Assembly (NCBI GenBank): GCA_003952965.2
Contig: CM025852.1
Span: 2,897,752-2,961,751 of the forward strand
Length of the DNA: 64,000 nucleotides
Direction: 5' to 3'
DNA from: Morella rubra
Taxonomy: Eukaryota; Streptophyta; Magnoliopsida; Fagales; Myricaceae
Each line of letters begins with the position of its first letter. The stretch's first letter is position 1. The position numbers and the translations under genes were made by a program. The notes beneath the pieces are model-generated. The model was not told the origin of the DNA, ran no database searches, and saw only the letters and a program-made list of their open reading frames with translations. Of this stretch, positions 36,647-49,111 are shown piece by piece.

Positions 36647-36983
36647 AATATTTTTATTTTATTTTTTTTTAGAAATACCAGAATTGAAAAATTTCGATAA
36701 TTACCAAAAATAACTTCATGTTCCGATTCTAGCAACCGGACTTCTGGAATTGAAAGTAGAACCAAAAATTTCGATTCTTACTGGAATTTTTGCCTACTCT
36801 TAGTTCCACCTCTATCTCTCTTCGAATTCTACCATACAATTCGGATAGAGGATTGTAAATAACGTTGATACCTATTTCACGGAATTTACAGTGAACTCAA
36901 ATGAAAATTGGAAAGTCAAGAGTTTATAATTCATTTATATAATAAGCCGTGAAGTCAAGAGTTACTGCAGATATAATTTATTT

Positions 36984-37165
36984 AGGTGGTGTTTGGGGGT
37001 AGAAATTTTTGACCCTCAAAATTTCTACCCACATTAAAAATTATAAAATAATTTCTCTCTCCTCTTCAATTTATTCTTTTTTTTATTATAATATTTATTT
37101 AAATCTTATCTCTTCATTTTTTCATCAAATCTCATCAAATATCTTTTTACTCTCGAACGCTCCTT
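36984..37165. mobile_element. Short hAT-like MITE, copy 3 (inverted), with end hairpin
   Basis: Its reverse complement shares AATATTATAATAAAAAAAAG and GAGAGAAATTATTTTATAAT with the copies at 26588 and 30306. One end forms a perfect 13-bp hairpin, GGGTAGAAATTTT (36997-37009) with AAAATTTCTACCC (37018-37030). The outer word GGTGTTTGGGGG is typical of plant hAT-like MITE ends. Confidence 0.5.
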
Positions 37166-38048
37166 TAACAGAAATTGTTTTCTGGGCACGTCGAAGGACT
37201 ATAATCAAGATTAATTTGAGCCTGACGCCCAGATAATACTCATTTGAGTTAATAATATATTTTTTCTGAGCTATTTCTGTTAATAATAAGATCTTTGCCT
37301 GTACTTACTATGTAAAATCTTTTTCTGAGCCGTTTCAGTTATAAAATCTTTGCCTAAACTTTTTTTTTTCTTGGCAAATCTTTGCCTAAACTTGCTTGTT
37401 ATGTGAACCAACCAAAATCAATTGAGAGTCCATACAGCTTTCGGATTGTCTCTTTCAAGTCTTTTACTGTTTGCTTCCTTGGTAACTAGCATTTATTGGT
37501 GTGCTGAGCAAGAGTTTTTTGGTTGGTTGTCGTCGTTCCAGAAGAGCCAAAAGATTCTCCATTTCTTGAACTTCTATATCTTAAATCTTAAGGATATCTT
37601 TTGGCTTTTGGTTTTGAGTAATTTGTCTCACTTTCTTCCTCCTCCATGGCCTTAATGGCATCCATTTACACAAAGTTCCTGATGGTTGGGTGGCTTTCGG
37701 AATGAACCACACAAACAGCACGGTACTTGAGAGTTTCGTAACTTTCTTCCTGGCTATTGCATGAATATCTGTGGTTTGGTTTCTTCTTGAGTACTACATC
37801 TTTAGTTTTTTGGTTGTTAGATACGTTGTTGGTTTCTGAAAATGGGAAGAAGTTTCGGCTAAGTGGGTATTGTGACTAAAGTAGAAAGCAATTCTAGAGA
37901 AACTTTTGGTGTCTATCTTCTTTTTCAGCTTTCCTGGCGGAAAAGGATGGACAATGGCTATCGAAAGTAAAGTACTTTCGAGGATGGAAAAAAGTTGAAG
38001 GCTTGGGATGTTTTGTAGGCTAATTAGTTAGGAAAGGTGAAAGAAAAT

Positions 38049-39894
38049 ATGCCAACAGTGTGGTTCTCTCTGAAGAGGTCTCTACACTGCAAATCAGAGC
38101 CATCAGATGTTCATGACCCAAAGTCGAGGAAGCAATTGAGTACAATCTTGACGAGAAAAGCAGGAAGGTCAGGGTGTTCAAGGTCTATAGCAAATCTCAA
38201 AGATGTCATCCATGGAAGTAAGAGACATTTGGAGAAGCCACCAAGTTGCAGTCCAAGATCTATTGGAAGCAGTGAGTTCCTCAACCCAATAACCCATGAA
38301 GTGATCTTGAGTAACTCAAGGTGCGAGCTCAAAATTACAGGTTTTGGTGGTTTCCAAGACGGGGTTGGCGGCGGTGGGGGTCTTGGTGGTAACAATGGTG
38401 GTGGTGGTGGTGGTTCAACATTCGTGGGCACTTTAACGCCCGGGACACCTGGCCCTGGGGGGCACCCTACAATGCACTATTTCAATCATTCTGTTCGGAG
38501 CTCTTCAACTCCTTCGAAGAAGTCTACTTTTTCTGTACCCGATAGAGAAAGATCTGGATTAGGGGGTTCTGCTGTTTTTGGTGGTGCTGGAGTTCATTCA
38601 AGCAATAGGGTCTCTCTTGAAACAGAGTCTCGTGGGTCTTCTTCAGTAACTTGCCATAAATGTGGAGAGAAGTTTAGCAAATGGGAAGCTGCTGAATCTC
38701 ATCATCTCTCCAAGCATGCTGGTAAGAAACCCCATGTTAGATTTTTAGTTTCGGGGTAATTTTATTCCTGGTCCTAATCGTGGTTCCTCTATACCTTTCT
38801 ATTTGTCCTTTATAAATTGGGGATGTATCTTTTTCTCTGCACACTGGGGAATCTTTTGCAAATTGAAGATACTTTCTTAAGCTAATCAGCTTTATCTCTA
38901 GCGAACTACTAGCCTTTGTTTATCTCCTTTTGATTTGGAACTTGTTTCAGGATTAACCTGTAGTTTTACCTTTCATAGTTTGTCAGAAAGATATTCGTTC
39001 TCTCTCTCTCTCAAGGAAACATCTCATTGAGACTCGATTTTTATTTTTGCAATTTTATTGCTCTGCCAAAATTCACCGTAGAGTATCGTGAGTTGTTAGG
39101 CAAACCATTATTCGCCTAAAGGTTAGTACTTGCTTGAATGTGGGACTTTGTTGTATTTTTCTCACATTCTTCGGTTCCATCGCTTATCAGTTTAAACTTA
39201 TTTCTTTAGATTTTGGACTTGCTTAGTCAGTCAGCAGCTGACACTATTTTTTCTCTTAACAGTTACTGAACTTGTGGAGGGCGACTCATCTAGGAAAATT
39301 GTTGAAATCATATGCCGGACGAGCTGGTTGAAGTCTGAGAACCATTTTGGCCGGATTGAGAGAGTTTTGAAAGTTCACAATATGCAGAAAACTCTTGCTC
39401 GATTTGAAGAATATAGGGAGATGGTGAAAATCAAAGCCAGCAAACTCCCCAAGAAACACCCTCGGTGCCTTGCTGATGGTAATGAACTTTTGAGGTTCTA
39501 TGGCACAACTGTGTCATGCTCTCTTGGTCTAAACGGTGCCTCCAGTCTCTGCATATCGGAGAAATGCTGTGTTTGTCGAATTATTAGGAACGGTTTCTCT
39601 GCCAAGAAGGAGCTTAAGGGTGGAATCGGAGTTTTCACAACTTCCACAAGTGGAAGAGCTTTTGAATGTATCGAAATTATGGAGGAAGACCCAGCTCTTA
39701 GGAAAGCCTTAATAGTCTGCAGAGTAATTGCTGGGAGGGTTCATAGGCCTTTGGACAACATTCAAGAAATGGCTGGCCAAACAGGATTTGATTCATTGGC
39801 TGGTAAAGTGGGTCTCTATTCAAACATCGAGGAGCTTTATTTGCTCAACCCCAGAGCTCTCCTTCCTTGTTTTGTGGTAATTTGCAAACCCTGA
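38049..39894 (+). CDS. C2H2-like zinc-finger protein with PARP-like C-terminal fold
   Basis: Two exons, 38049-38721 and 39263-39894, give 434 residues; the junction codon makes V225. I chose the ATG at 38049 (MPTVWFSLKRSLHCKSEPSD), the conserved start of the family. Residues 8-100 hold the conserved block KDVIHGSKRHLEKPP and NPITHEVILSNSRCELKITG. A Gly-rich linker follows, then one C2H2 finger at residues 202-223 (CxxC, 12 residues, HxxxxH). The C-terminal half (about 300-430) has FYGT (303-306), GGIGVFTTSTSGRAFE (344-359), LIVCRVIAGR and IEELYLLNP (413-421), the order of motifs in the PARP catalytic fold, with Tyr in place of the usual His of HGT. It resembles At5g54630/At1g75710 proteins, which have no proven biochemical role. 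Likely nuclear; it may bind nucleic acid. The coding region is intact. Confidence 0.88.
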
Positions 39895-42684
39895 AGAATG
39901 ATAACAAAGTGTTTCAGATTTTGTCATGTGAATCCGTTTTTGGTGTTTCTAATTTTTTTTTTCTTCTAGAGGATTTTCCATTGCTTTGTTGTGAAGGCAT
40001 ATGATTTTTCTTTCAGCACCTCCGGTCACTTGCAATATATTAAAGATTTGTACTTCTCTGATTTACTTCCTTCCTCTAAATTGACTGCTCGTTGTCAATG
40101 AAGAAATTTATAGGAAAGTTGGAATGTTCTTGATCTGGTTTGAAATTTATTGCACAAAAGAGAACTTTTGCAGCTACTTGAAGTTTTGCATAGACGATAG
40201 TTACCTCTGGGTTTTTTACAAAGTCTAACAAGCATTATTTGTAGAATACTGATAGGAGAATGGCACATGCCTTAAATTTGAAACCAGTTCATCTTTTAGT
40301 GGATCAATTCTTACTCGTTTGTCTTCCCGAAATAAAAAAAAATTCCTTTCAAATTCAAATGGGATCTTGATTTTCCTGCGAACTTATGTGACAACTTGAA
40401 TGAATCTTCGATTATCATATTTGTTCTATTATTCAAAACCACATGGGTGGTGTCAGGTTGCGCAGATTAACATACTGTTTTTATAATCATGTTGAATTGA
40501 GCTTGCAAATCATCTCCAATGTTGATTATATTTATCATGTTGGTGTTTGTTGTGCTATAATGTAAATCCTCCCACAGTTTTTTAAAATGGATTCGTGCTT
40601 GAATTATCGGCACAAAATGCAGGACGGCTCAAAAACCAGTTGTTTAAACTATTTCATTACTCGCAAAAGTCCAACAGCCATTAGAATAAGAGGACGAGAA
40701 AAATCAAACAAATCAATAAGCTCAAGCTTAGACTCCATGTTAGTTATACATAGAGGATCATGGAACCCTCGTGATTTAAGGGGGGCTAGCGGCGTAACTC
40801 ACTTCTTAGGCTCTCCTTAGCCTCTTTGTGTTTTGCAGAGTGCTTACTTTTAGACCACAAGAAAATTGATGTCCATATTCAGTGGGGAAACAGTGCACGT
40901 GGTCCTAGTTGGATGGTTATGCTTCAAACAAAGGTTAGTCCAAACCAGGAGACAAAAACCAGGGGATTTTATACTAAACTGTCCGCGCATATTTTTGTCT
41001 CTTCTATTCCCGTCCCTGTTTCATTTTGTCGTGTAAATATTCTGTCACTCTTTAGTTGTCAGGTTTGCTTTCCTCTGGAGTTTATGGATCCTCTTGGTTT
41101 AGGAGCAGCTAAAAATCAAGATAAGGTTCAGTGACCCATCTCTTTCCTCCCTTTTGTTTCTCTTGAATTTCAAAATGGTAAGTTCTGTTGTTCACTTTAG
41201 AGAGGCCCTTGGAAGGACATCCACCTGGGTATGGGTTTTAGTTTAGTCATTTGGTTTCATTGCTGCAAAATCTGTGGGCGCATTTAAAGCTCTCTGTCAC
41301 ATGCACCCTCATAAATGTATACTAACCCACCCTCACAGCGGTTGCCTGAAATTGTGAATCGGGAAAATTGAATTGGCATTCATTTTCAGTCTTGAATGTC
41401 TGCGTGGGGTAGTTTGGTTGCAGATTGACGTACGACTCCTTGATTTATACTCTTCGTCTGGCGACTGCCACTTGCTGTGTCATATGAAGATTTTGTTAAT
41501 CTTCTCACTGATTAGGAACCATCGGAAACATTTTATGCAGACCTCACCTTGGAAAACCACTCGATAGGAAGCCTTTAAACCGGGACTCGTATGTAATATA
41601 ATAATTGTCATGTTGATCTTTTCAGTTTGGTCTGACCTCTTCCCGACTTAAGCTGATAACAATCTGTTTCTACTTTTTCTTCAACTTGAACTCTCCGGAA
41701 GCAACTGCCCATGTCCACATTTCTAGATGATTAGAATGGCTTGTCCTTTTCCTAGGCCTACCAGATAAACTACCCTTGAAACTAAAAGAATGAGTTAATG
41801 AGGAAGTTTATAGTAGACAGATAAAGAACTTTTGTAATTTCTTGTCATTGCAATTTAGAAAGAAATAGACACAATATGTGGATCACATTGTAGGGCTTAC
41901 ATTATCCAAAGTGTTACACGAACAACATTAAATGGTGTTGAGTTAATATATTATGTCTATATCTCTCTAAATTGCACCATACGATTTGGGTAGAGCATTG
42001 CAGAGGATCTTAATCCGCCACAAACAAGATGAAACGAAGCAATACAACCTGTCTAGGCAGCCCCAAAGAGCAAATACAACACTTTCTTGAGTAAGTTCAG
42101 AAGTAGGTACTTAATTAAAGCTGGCATTAATTACGGCATCTACATTCTCTTCTATTGTTCTCATATTCTTCCTAGATCTTATTTTTATGTTATGCCTCAA
42201 AACATCAACAACTTTTACCTACTTCTTTGGCCCCATTCTAAACTCAAAGTTCTATTTAGTCCATTATGTATTTATACTGCTTTAGGCTGCATAGACAGCA
42301 TATCCCTACCTTTTGGTACTAAAGTATCTTGTTGCCATTCAATTCTAGACGGCTAACACAAGTTTTAGACTGGTACTGAATGCTTAGTTTCTACAATGAC
42401 AAACCGTAGCTTGCTGTGTATTAATTCAAAACTTGCAATTAATTTGGTTCTCGAGTGAACGCATTCAAAGTCCATTTCTCACGGCACATCAGCGTGCACA
42501 TCTTGCCAGCTCTAAAAATTGCCATTAGTTATACAAACTGGGTGTAAGAAAACAACAGGTACCAAACTCTACATACTACAAATAAATTTATTCAGTTGGT
42601 TTCTCTCTTCATTTGTTCCGACCGACAGTACTGTTACCTCTATTTGGGTGAAAAGCTCAAGTTTACCGACAGTAGCATCAGATA
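39895..42684. other. Interval between C2H2 gene and reductase gene
   Basis: The first part is C2H2-gene 3' UTR and flank. From about 40840 to 40933 there is an exon-like stretch (after TTTTGCAG, reading DHKKIDVHIQWGNSARGPSW, then GTTAGT), but I recognise no family and it has no partner exons. About 41840-42010 shares words with 36000-36860 (AACAACATTAAATGGTGT, and CCATACRATT near GGATAGAG/GGGTAGAG), so it is probably a repeat. Confidence 0.35.
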
Positions 42685-45600
42685 TCACTCTGCGATCCGA
42701 GGAAGAAAGCCGCAATCAAGACAAGAAGCGATTGTCTGATGTATTATGTCTCCTATTCCATGCTTGTAATTGTAACCCAAATCTATTAGCTTCTTGGAAG
42801 AAATTGCAGGAGGGACCGGATTGTTTTCTTTCTCAGCAGCCCTGCACATGGAAGGATATCATTCCTCGGAACACATATCATTTACACCTCAAAAGTTGAG
42901 TATTCAAAAGAAAAGCAGATACCGGATATTTGAGCACGGATACTCCTCAGCTAGATGCTCAACCAACTTAGACATTAGGCAATTTTGGGCACAGCATATG
43001 TATCGACCATGTACTTTAGCTTGCTGCATAAGGAATATGTGGGCACTGCATATATCTTCAATGTGAATTAAAGCAATCGACCCCATTCTTGCATTCACAG
43101 CCGACAATATCCTAAAGAATTCAGGGTCCCCTACATGCTTGAACATTAATTTGATATTTACACACACAAACATGCATGAGAGTTTTCTACTGCAGACAAA
43201 TCAAATTCTTAAATAATTAGATGTAAAACAAATTTGGAACTAAGATGTCTTTCAAGTTTCAAGTAAAGATAGTGTTGACAGTTTTCTTATTGCAATATTT
43301 CAGAATTTTGTTGGAGAATGTTGGGTGCTAGGTGTATAAAAAAAAAATGTACTCATATTGGCTCTGATAACCAAGTTATCTCTTCCCTATTGGACTTGCA
43401 AAGATCAGCCCGTCATTAAAGTGATTATGTTATAAAATCACGTGGATAGCAAAACATGAAACAGATACAGGCTTGGAAAAGAAAAACCGAGGACCAAAAG
43501 AAATTGCAACACGCATGCAGTCAGAAACAGCGTGCTCTGTTCATGCATGATTTTGTATGTGCATGCTCGTGAATGCGGGGGGATGACTGCAGAATCACCT
43601 GTTATTGGTGACAATAGAACTCGAATACTTGATGGCACTTCCAACGTGAAGAATGGGCCGGCCACTGTACTCGTTATTGCTGAGACAAGATCAATGCCAT
43701 TCTCAATCGCAAATTTAAACGCTGCTTCCTCTGTCAGACGCTTTGAAAGCGCATAAATCTGAAACCAAATTTTCCATATAGATTGAGTACTAAAAGACTT
43801 TTATAGACAAGAAATACAGGAGGCATAGGAAGCATTACCCATCCGGTTGGTTTTGTATCCCAGACATGATCAACAGCAGTTTGGCAAGATTCATCAACAA
43901 AAGGTCTCCAATTTCCAGCACTGTCTTTGGCAGTGATAGTACTAATGGAAGACGTTAAAACAACTCTTTTCACAGATTTTGATTTCAAGCAGGCTTTGAG
44001 AAGGTTTAAGGTTCCTTTGATTGCAGGGTCAATGACATGTGATTGAACATGAGTCTCTTCAAGTAAAGAAAACAAAAGGGAGTGTCAAATTGCTAGTTCC
44101 ATCCAACACTATGGCCTCCGAAAAAGCTTCAGAAAGCTCATCAGTAATTAATCAGCACTCACTGGATTACCTACGTCCTCATTTACAAGAACACTAAATT
44201 TCATTGAAGCAGCTACGTGAAACACACCATCGCAGCCCTTTACAGCCTCATCGAAGCTTCCTTCTTCTTGCAAATCAGCCTGGAACAATCTCAACCGCTC
44301 ACTGCCCGTCCATGAGGATAGGAGGGGTAGTGACTTTGCTGCGATAATTTAGGTTGATGTTCAGTCATATATTACCCATTATAGCATAAAGTGCATGTCT
44401 CAGCGTGAGACGTGATGTAAATTACAAATGAATGCCAGACAAGACATGCTGGAAACGAGCACACTACTAGAATAACAAAATGTCCATTTCTGGTTAAGTT
44501 CAACGGAACACTAAGCTACGTCTGAAGTAATTGGGTGAAAAATGTGTTAATTTGAAATACGTCTTCAAAATCAGTTTTCTAGAATAATTACAAGATAATT
44601 ATTTATTTTTATTTATTCAATTGTCACATGTATTTATTGTTTTATTTATTGTTAGGTATTATAGTGTGACATAAGATGTGACATAGATATATTGTTAAGT
44701 AACATTGTAGAAAAGTCATCAATGATTAATGAATTAAAGATAGAGAATATGATTTTTATTTACCTTTTTCACTTGACGGTTGTTTTAGACCGAAATACAT
44801 AATTATGCATAAATAGGTCTACACTTGTTGTGTTTCTGTTGAATAAAATGATAGACTCCTTTATTGAGGTGGTGACGACGAGTGGGTGCACTATATATAA
44901 GAGTACATACACTAAACGAGATTAAATATAGATACTTTTTGGAAGTGATCACTCATGGAGAGAATGATATCAAACACAATTAACTTATAGTATCCTTAGA
45001 CCTGAGAGGTTTATGCAAGTCGTTTATTATGATTTGTGTTTGACCGAGTCATTTTGTGATGATATTTCTAAGTCAAATATTTCTAAACAACGTTGGGTCT
45101 TCTATATGATAACTGAGTTTGTATCAGTACTTAATAAGGAATCCACTAGTTTATTGGTGAGGTAGTATATTCATTATATCTGTATAGGATTGGACTCAAA
45201 AAGAAATCTGGCTAGTGAAATTTTATGAAAATATTTTTTTCTCTCTCAAAGTTAATATATATAAATATATATTTATTTTTGAAACAATTTGAGAATACAA
45301 CGAGTTACAGATTGAGAATTAAGAATTATATGAGGTAAGAATTTAATCAGTGATATTATTCCAATTCCATTGACTCGGTGGAATATAACATGTTGTAAGG
45401 ATAGATAAGTAAAAAATTGTTAGCAAAAGTAATTTCACAAATCAATCTCATCTTTTCAAGAGTTAATTATGATATGTTAATGAACATAATTGCAATAATA
45501 GAAGTCCACAAATTCAGAATAAAAGTAATTAAGAGAAATAATGAAAAAGTGTTATGTCATGTGATTCTACGGTCGAAGTTTGAGATCCTTAATAATCTCA

Positions 45601-47187
45601 GACCATATCACAACTAGGTTTTCAAAGAAAAAAAAACTATAAGATAGTTTGTTTAACAGTTGGCCACCAGAATTTTGAAAAGGAAACCCTAAACGGTTGT
45701 AAAGCGTGGATTGAAAAGAGATAGAACATAGACTTCTTAAATAGTGAGATCGACAGGTTCTTGAAAAAAATTCGAAGAGTGATTAGAGAATTGGTAATTG
45801 ATTAATTCCCCGGTAATTTTCACAATGATCATCGGAAGAAACTATCTGAAGTTTAGGTGAAGAATGATCATCCGACGAGACTATCTGGTGAACTGTACGC
45901 CTGTACCCACATTCTAGATAGAGGCTCCCCAGTGCAGACCTCCCTCTTTTCTCTTCTTTTCACCTGCATGTCTTCTCTGCTCTGGGGAGGGTCATTTTAA
46001 AAATGCAACGTACTTTATTCGGTAACCAATGCAAACAGATTATTTAATCAGGGTGAATCACCCTTAAAATGTTTTGGGTTAAATTCTGCTGGTGGTCTTT
46101 GACTTAAAAAGTTGTATGTCTCCCCTTGAGGTCATATTCTTTAACACTTTTTTGACCAAAAGGGTTAAAATTTAAATCACGCCTCCAGTGAAGAAGCTCC
46201 ATAAAACACGAAAGCAAAACTCATTCCGAATGCAAAGATATTAAAAATGTGAAAGATAGGCAAATGGAGTTTAATTTTTTTGACTCAAGTTATTTATTAT
46301 TGGAATTGTGAAGATTTGGTACCGAAGAAATAGACAAGAATGATGACGACGAGCTAATATTTAGGGATCAAGATCTTTACAGGTCTATATTTTTAGAAGG
46401 GCAGAAAATTGAAAAGAATTCTCATTCAATGTTTTGATAACTTGATGAGAAAATAACACTTCACCGATTCCATATCTGTGCAAGTAAAGCCACAAAATTC
46501 CTAGAGAGCTACGAGGGGATTTCCACCCAAATAATACTACGCAACTATTTACTCTAATAACATTTTGGTTGCATTTTTTTTCTTCTTCATTTTCTAAACT
46601 TAGAAGTTTTAGATCCGTGACAATTCATTACAATATGACACCAACTGGTGGTTTCTAATGGGTTTAAGATTTTTGAGATAAAGCATCAGCTTCTGAGTTG
46701 TAGTTGTTCCTTTTAAGTTCAGCAATATTTCTACTCGAACCATCCTGAGCCCCATGAAAGATCCAGAAAAGAAGATGAAGGAAAACTCAACCATGCAAAT
46801 CAAGGGGAGCCAAAAGTACTCAATAATTGACCTATGCTGCTATATACTGTCCATGTTAAGGAAGCCAGCCGGATTCAAATCTCTCTGCTCTCTCTCTTTC
46901 TCCCCTCCCTCCCTCAATAATCAAACCAAAAGAACACAATTCTCTCTTCTCAGCCCGTATAAGCAAACCAAAAAGAAAAGAAAAAAAGAATGAAAAGGGA
47001 GCAAAAGGAGGATTTTGTGGGTTTGAGTTAGAGCAAACTGACCAGGATCTCGGACAGTGGCATGAACCTTGTAGCCTCTTTCAAGGAGAATCTTCACCAG
47101 CCAAGACCCAATATACCCTGTTGCACCAGTTACACAGTACGCCGGAATCTCCTGTCTCTTGCCTTCTAAATCCTCCATTTCCTTCAA
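42685..47187 (-). CDS. NAD(P)-dependent reductase, DFR/anthocyanidin-reductase-like (BEN1-like)
   Basis: Extended short-chain dehydrogenases of this group reduce carbonyls of flavonoids or related molecules; BEN1 (At2g45400) influences brassinosteroid levels. Six exons on the minus strand, 47043-47187, 44171-44338, 43839-44056, 43599-43758, 42923-43130 and 42685-42841, join in frame to 351 residues. The cofactor motif [11 protein letters not shown] is at residues 19-29, [10 protein letters not shown] is present, the catalytic Ser lies in VVLTSSIST (about 140) and the Tyr/Lys pair in YALSK (179-183). The last exon gives [17 protein letters not shown] and ends LPRIAE. Without that exon the frame would stop early at 42904; the donor GTATCT at 42922 and acceptor TGCAG before 42841 show it is spliced. 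The first intron is 2.7 kb. An ATG 9 bases inside (47178) is an alternative start. The gene is intact; the substrate cannot be told from sequence. Confidence 0.85.
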
Positions 47188-48218
47188 CTCGCTTTTACCA
47201 GTAGAAAATATTACAAACCTCCCATCGGTGTTGGTCTATGAGGGAAGCAGATGAAAACGAATGACTTGAAATCCGTAAATGTCAAAATGTTGATTGTATG
47301 TGCTTCTCGTCAACTTAAACCAAAGAAAAAAAGCATTAGTTTAATGTACAACTAGAGAACTAGCATATGCTGGTCATGATAAATCATATCAAAGTGTTAC
47401 TTTGCCCGAGAATGACATGAATATAAAAAGAACAAAGAAACATTATTTTGGAGATTATGATGTGTGTGTCACCAGCGCATGGTTGAATCGTTGACAAATG
47501 TTAACGGTACCGTCTGATTTTCCAGCACTGCACTTGTCCTGATACATCTGATGGGCCATGGCCACAAATTAGGGACAAAAAAAGTTTTGTCGTGGCCTTC
47601 GAATTTCCATACATATCCTTTTACATTTTTTTTCTCGGTCAAAGTTGCAAAATGATCATGTGAGCCTCTGTCCATTTCTTTTCTTCAGTCTCATCTGCTC
47701 AAGATTTCAGAGGCTCATAGCAGCGCAGAACAGATGGTTTACAGCGCAGAGTCTTTAAACATCACGTGGCCGCTGCTATGGATTCGACACAAAAATTAAA
47801 TTAGAGATCACAATTCTTTACAATTTACTGTAATAAAATTATGGATCATATCTTTACAATTTGTTGTCAGAGGGTCCAATTCGGAAAAAAAATATACTAT
47901 ATAATAAATCTTATAATATTCACTTAGGACAATAAATTAAAAAGAATTTATATCTTAAATTTATTGCACGGAAAATAAAGAATCTGAAATAAAAAGTATA
48001 CCCGAAATTCTGCTGAGCACGCTGAGAAGGGCCTTAGGACAAGGAAATTTTTTCCTATACGCATGGCCCCATTCTTGTTTGTCACCAAAGTCATGGGCTG
48101 AAGCTTTTCCCTAAACAATGGCCATAGCGCATAAACTGGATCTTTAATTCGATTAGGAAAAGAAAAAGGCCTTTTCTGATTTTTTCCTCCTTTTACTGCC
48201 CTTGTTTAATTATGTTTA
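47188..48218. other. Reductase promoter region
   Basis: Upstream flank of the minus-strand reductase. No gene was recognised. AT-rich patches occur at 47880-47990. No defined motif is claimed. Confidence 0.4.
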
Positions 48219-48650
48219 AGGTTGATAACCTTTTTAGTCTCTAGATTTTACATCCTTTCAAAAAAATAGTCTCTGAATTTTTGTTTTGATCAATTATATC
48301 CTTAATTTATTTTTATTTACCAATTTGATTTTTCCTTCTACTTCCGTTAGTAAAATATCTAGTCACTTAACGGTCTTACACGTTACACTCAATCATAAAA
48401 TGACACGTGACATAATAAAAATTGATCTAATGCTTTTAAATAAAATTTGTTACACAGGTCATATTTTAATTGGGAGTGATATATAAGATCGTTAAGTGAC
48501 TGAACATTTTACTGATGAAAGTAGACAGACGAAAAGACTAAATTGATAACAAAAATAAACTAAAAACGAAATCGACCAAAACAGAAACTCTGAAACCATT
48601 TTTTAAAAAGGTGTAAAAGTGAAGGACTAAAAATTGTCACTATCCCTTAT
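48219..48650. mobile_element. Foldback MITE, family A copy 1
   Basis: A 432-bp element that is almost entirely an imperfect palindrome with arms of about 190 bp. The left arm reads AAGGTTGATAACCTTTTTAG, then ATTTTACATCCTTTCAAAAA; the right arm reverse complemented reads AAGGGATAGTGACAATTTTT, then CTTTTACACCTTTTTAAAAA. Both arms share a TCACTTAACG word near the centre. No coding capacity. It is related to the element at 60527. Confidence 0.7.
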
Positions 48651-49111
48651 ATTTATTAGTAGACTACATAGCAGAAGGAATCCACTCTGGAATATTTTTG
48701 TGCCATGGCTGAGTAAAACTCAGCACGGAAACAGATAGGGAGGAGACAGTTTCAGAATTCTCCATCTTCCACGAGACATGTGACCCGGTTAAGTACGAGA
48801 AATAGTAACAAGGAGGACTCTTTTTAGCATATGTCATTATTCATTAATATCCCACATGCACAAACACGCGCGTGCTCACCCACACCAGTGCAAGCAAGGG
48901 AGTTTACAGCTTAAATGTTTAGAATCTAAAGATCCATTTTCCAATTTATCAAGTTACAGAACCAATACAGCATGGACAAAACTATTTCACCCTAGTTTGT
49001 GGATCAACAAAGAGGCAGCAGCAAAATCTTCAGACGGATGAAGATTTAAAGCACAGAAATACATGTTCAGAATCAGACACTGTGTTAATCGTGAATTCAT
49101 GAATCTGATCC

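Larger units (their letters stand above)
34661..38048. other. Interval before the C2H2 gene
   Basis: AT-rich. It holds a 22-bp tandem pair (35916-35959), a roughly 145-bp tandem duplication (36401-36646) and a short MITE (36984-37165). From about 37420 onward base composition rises and probably includes the promoter and 5' leader of the C2H2 gene, possibly with a leader intron; I could not define its ends. Confidence 0.4.

Noticed and set aside
38111-38431. Proline-rich frame antisense to the C2H2 gene
   Set aside because: The poly-Pro is the complement of the Gly-rich linker of the real protein.
40826-41134. Exon-like stretch reading DHKKIDVHIQWGN
   Set aside because: It has plausible acceptor and donor words, but no family is recognised and no partner exons were found; kept only as a remark.
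43438-43665. Reading the reductase exon 4 frame past 43599 as coding
   Set aside because: A GT donor at 43598 in the correct phase joins to the exon at 43130, and the sequence beyond does not resemble the family.
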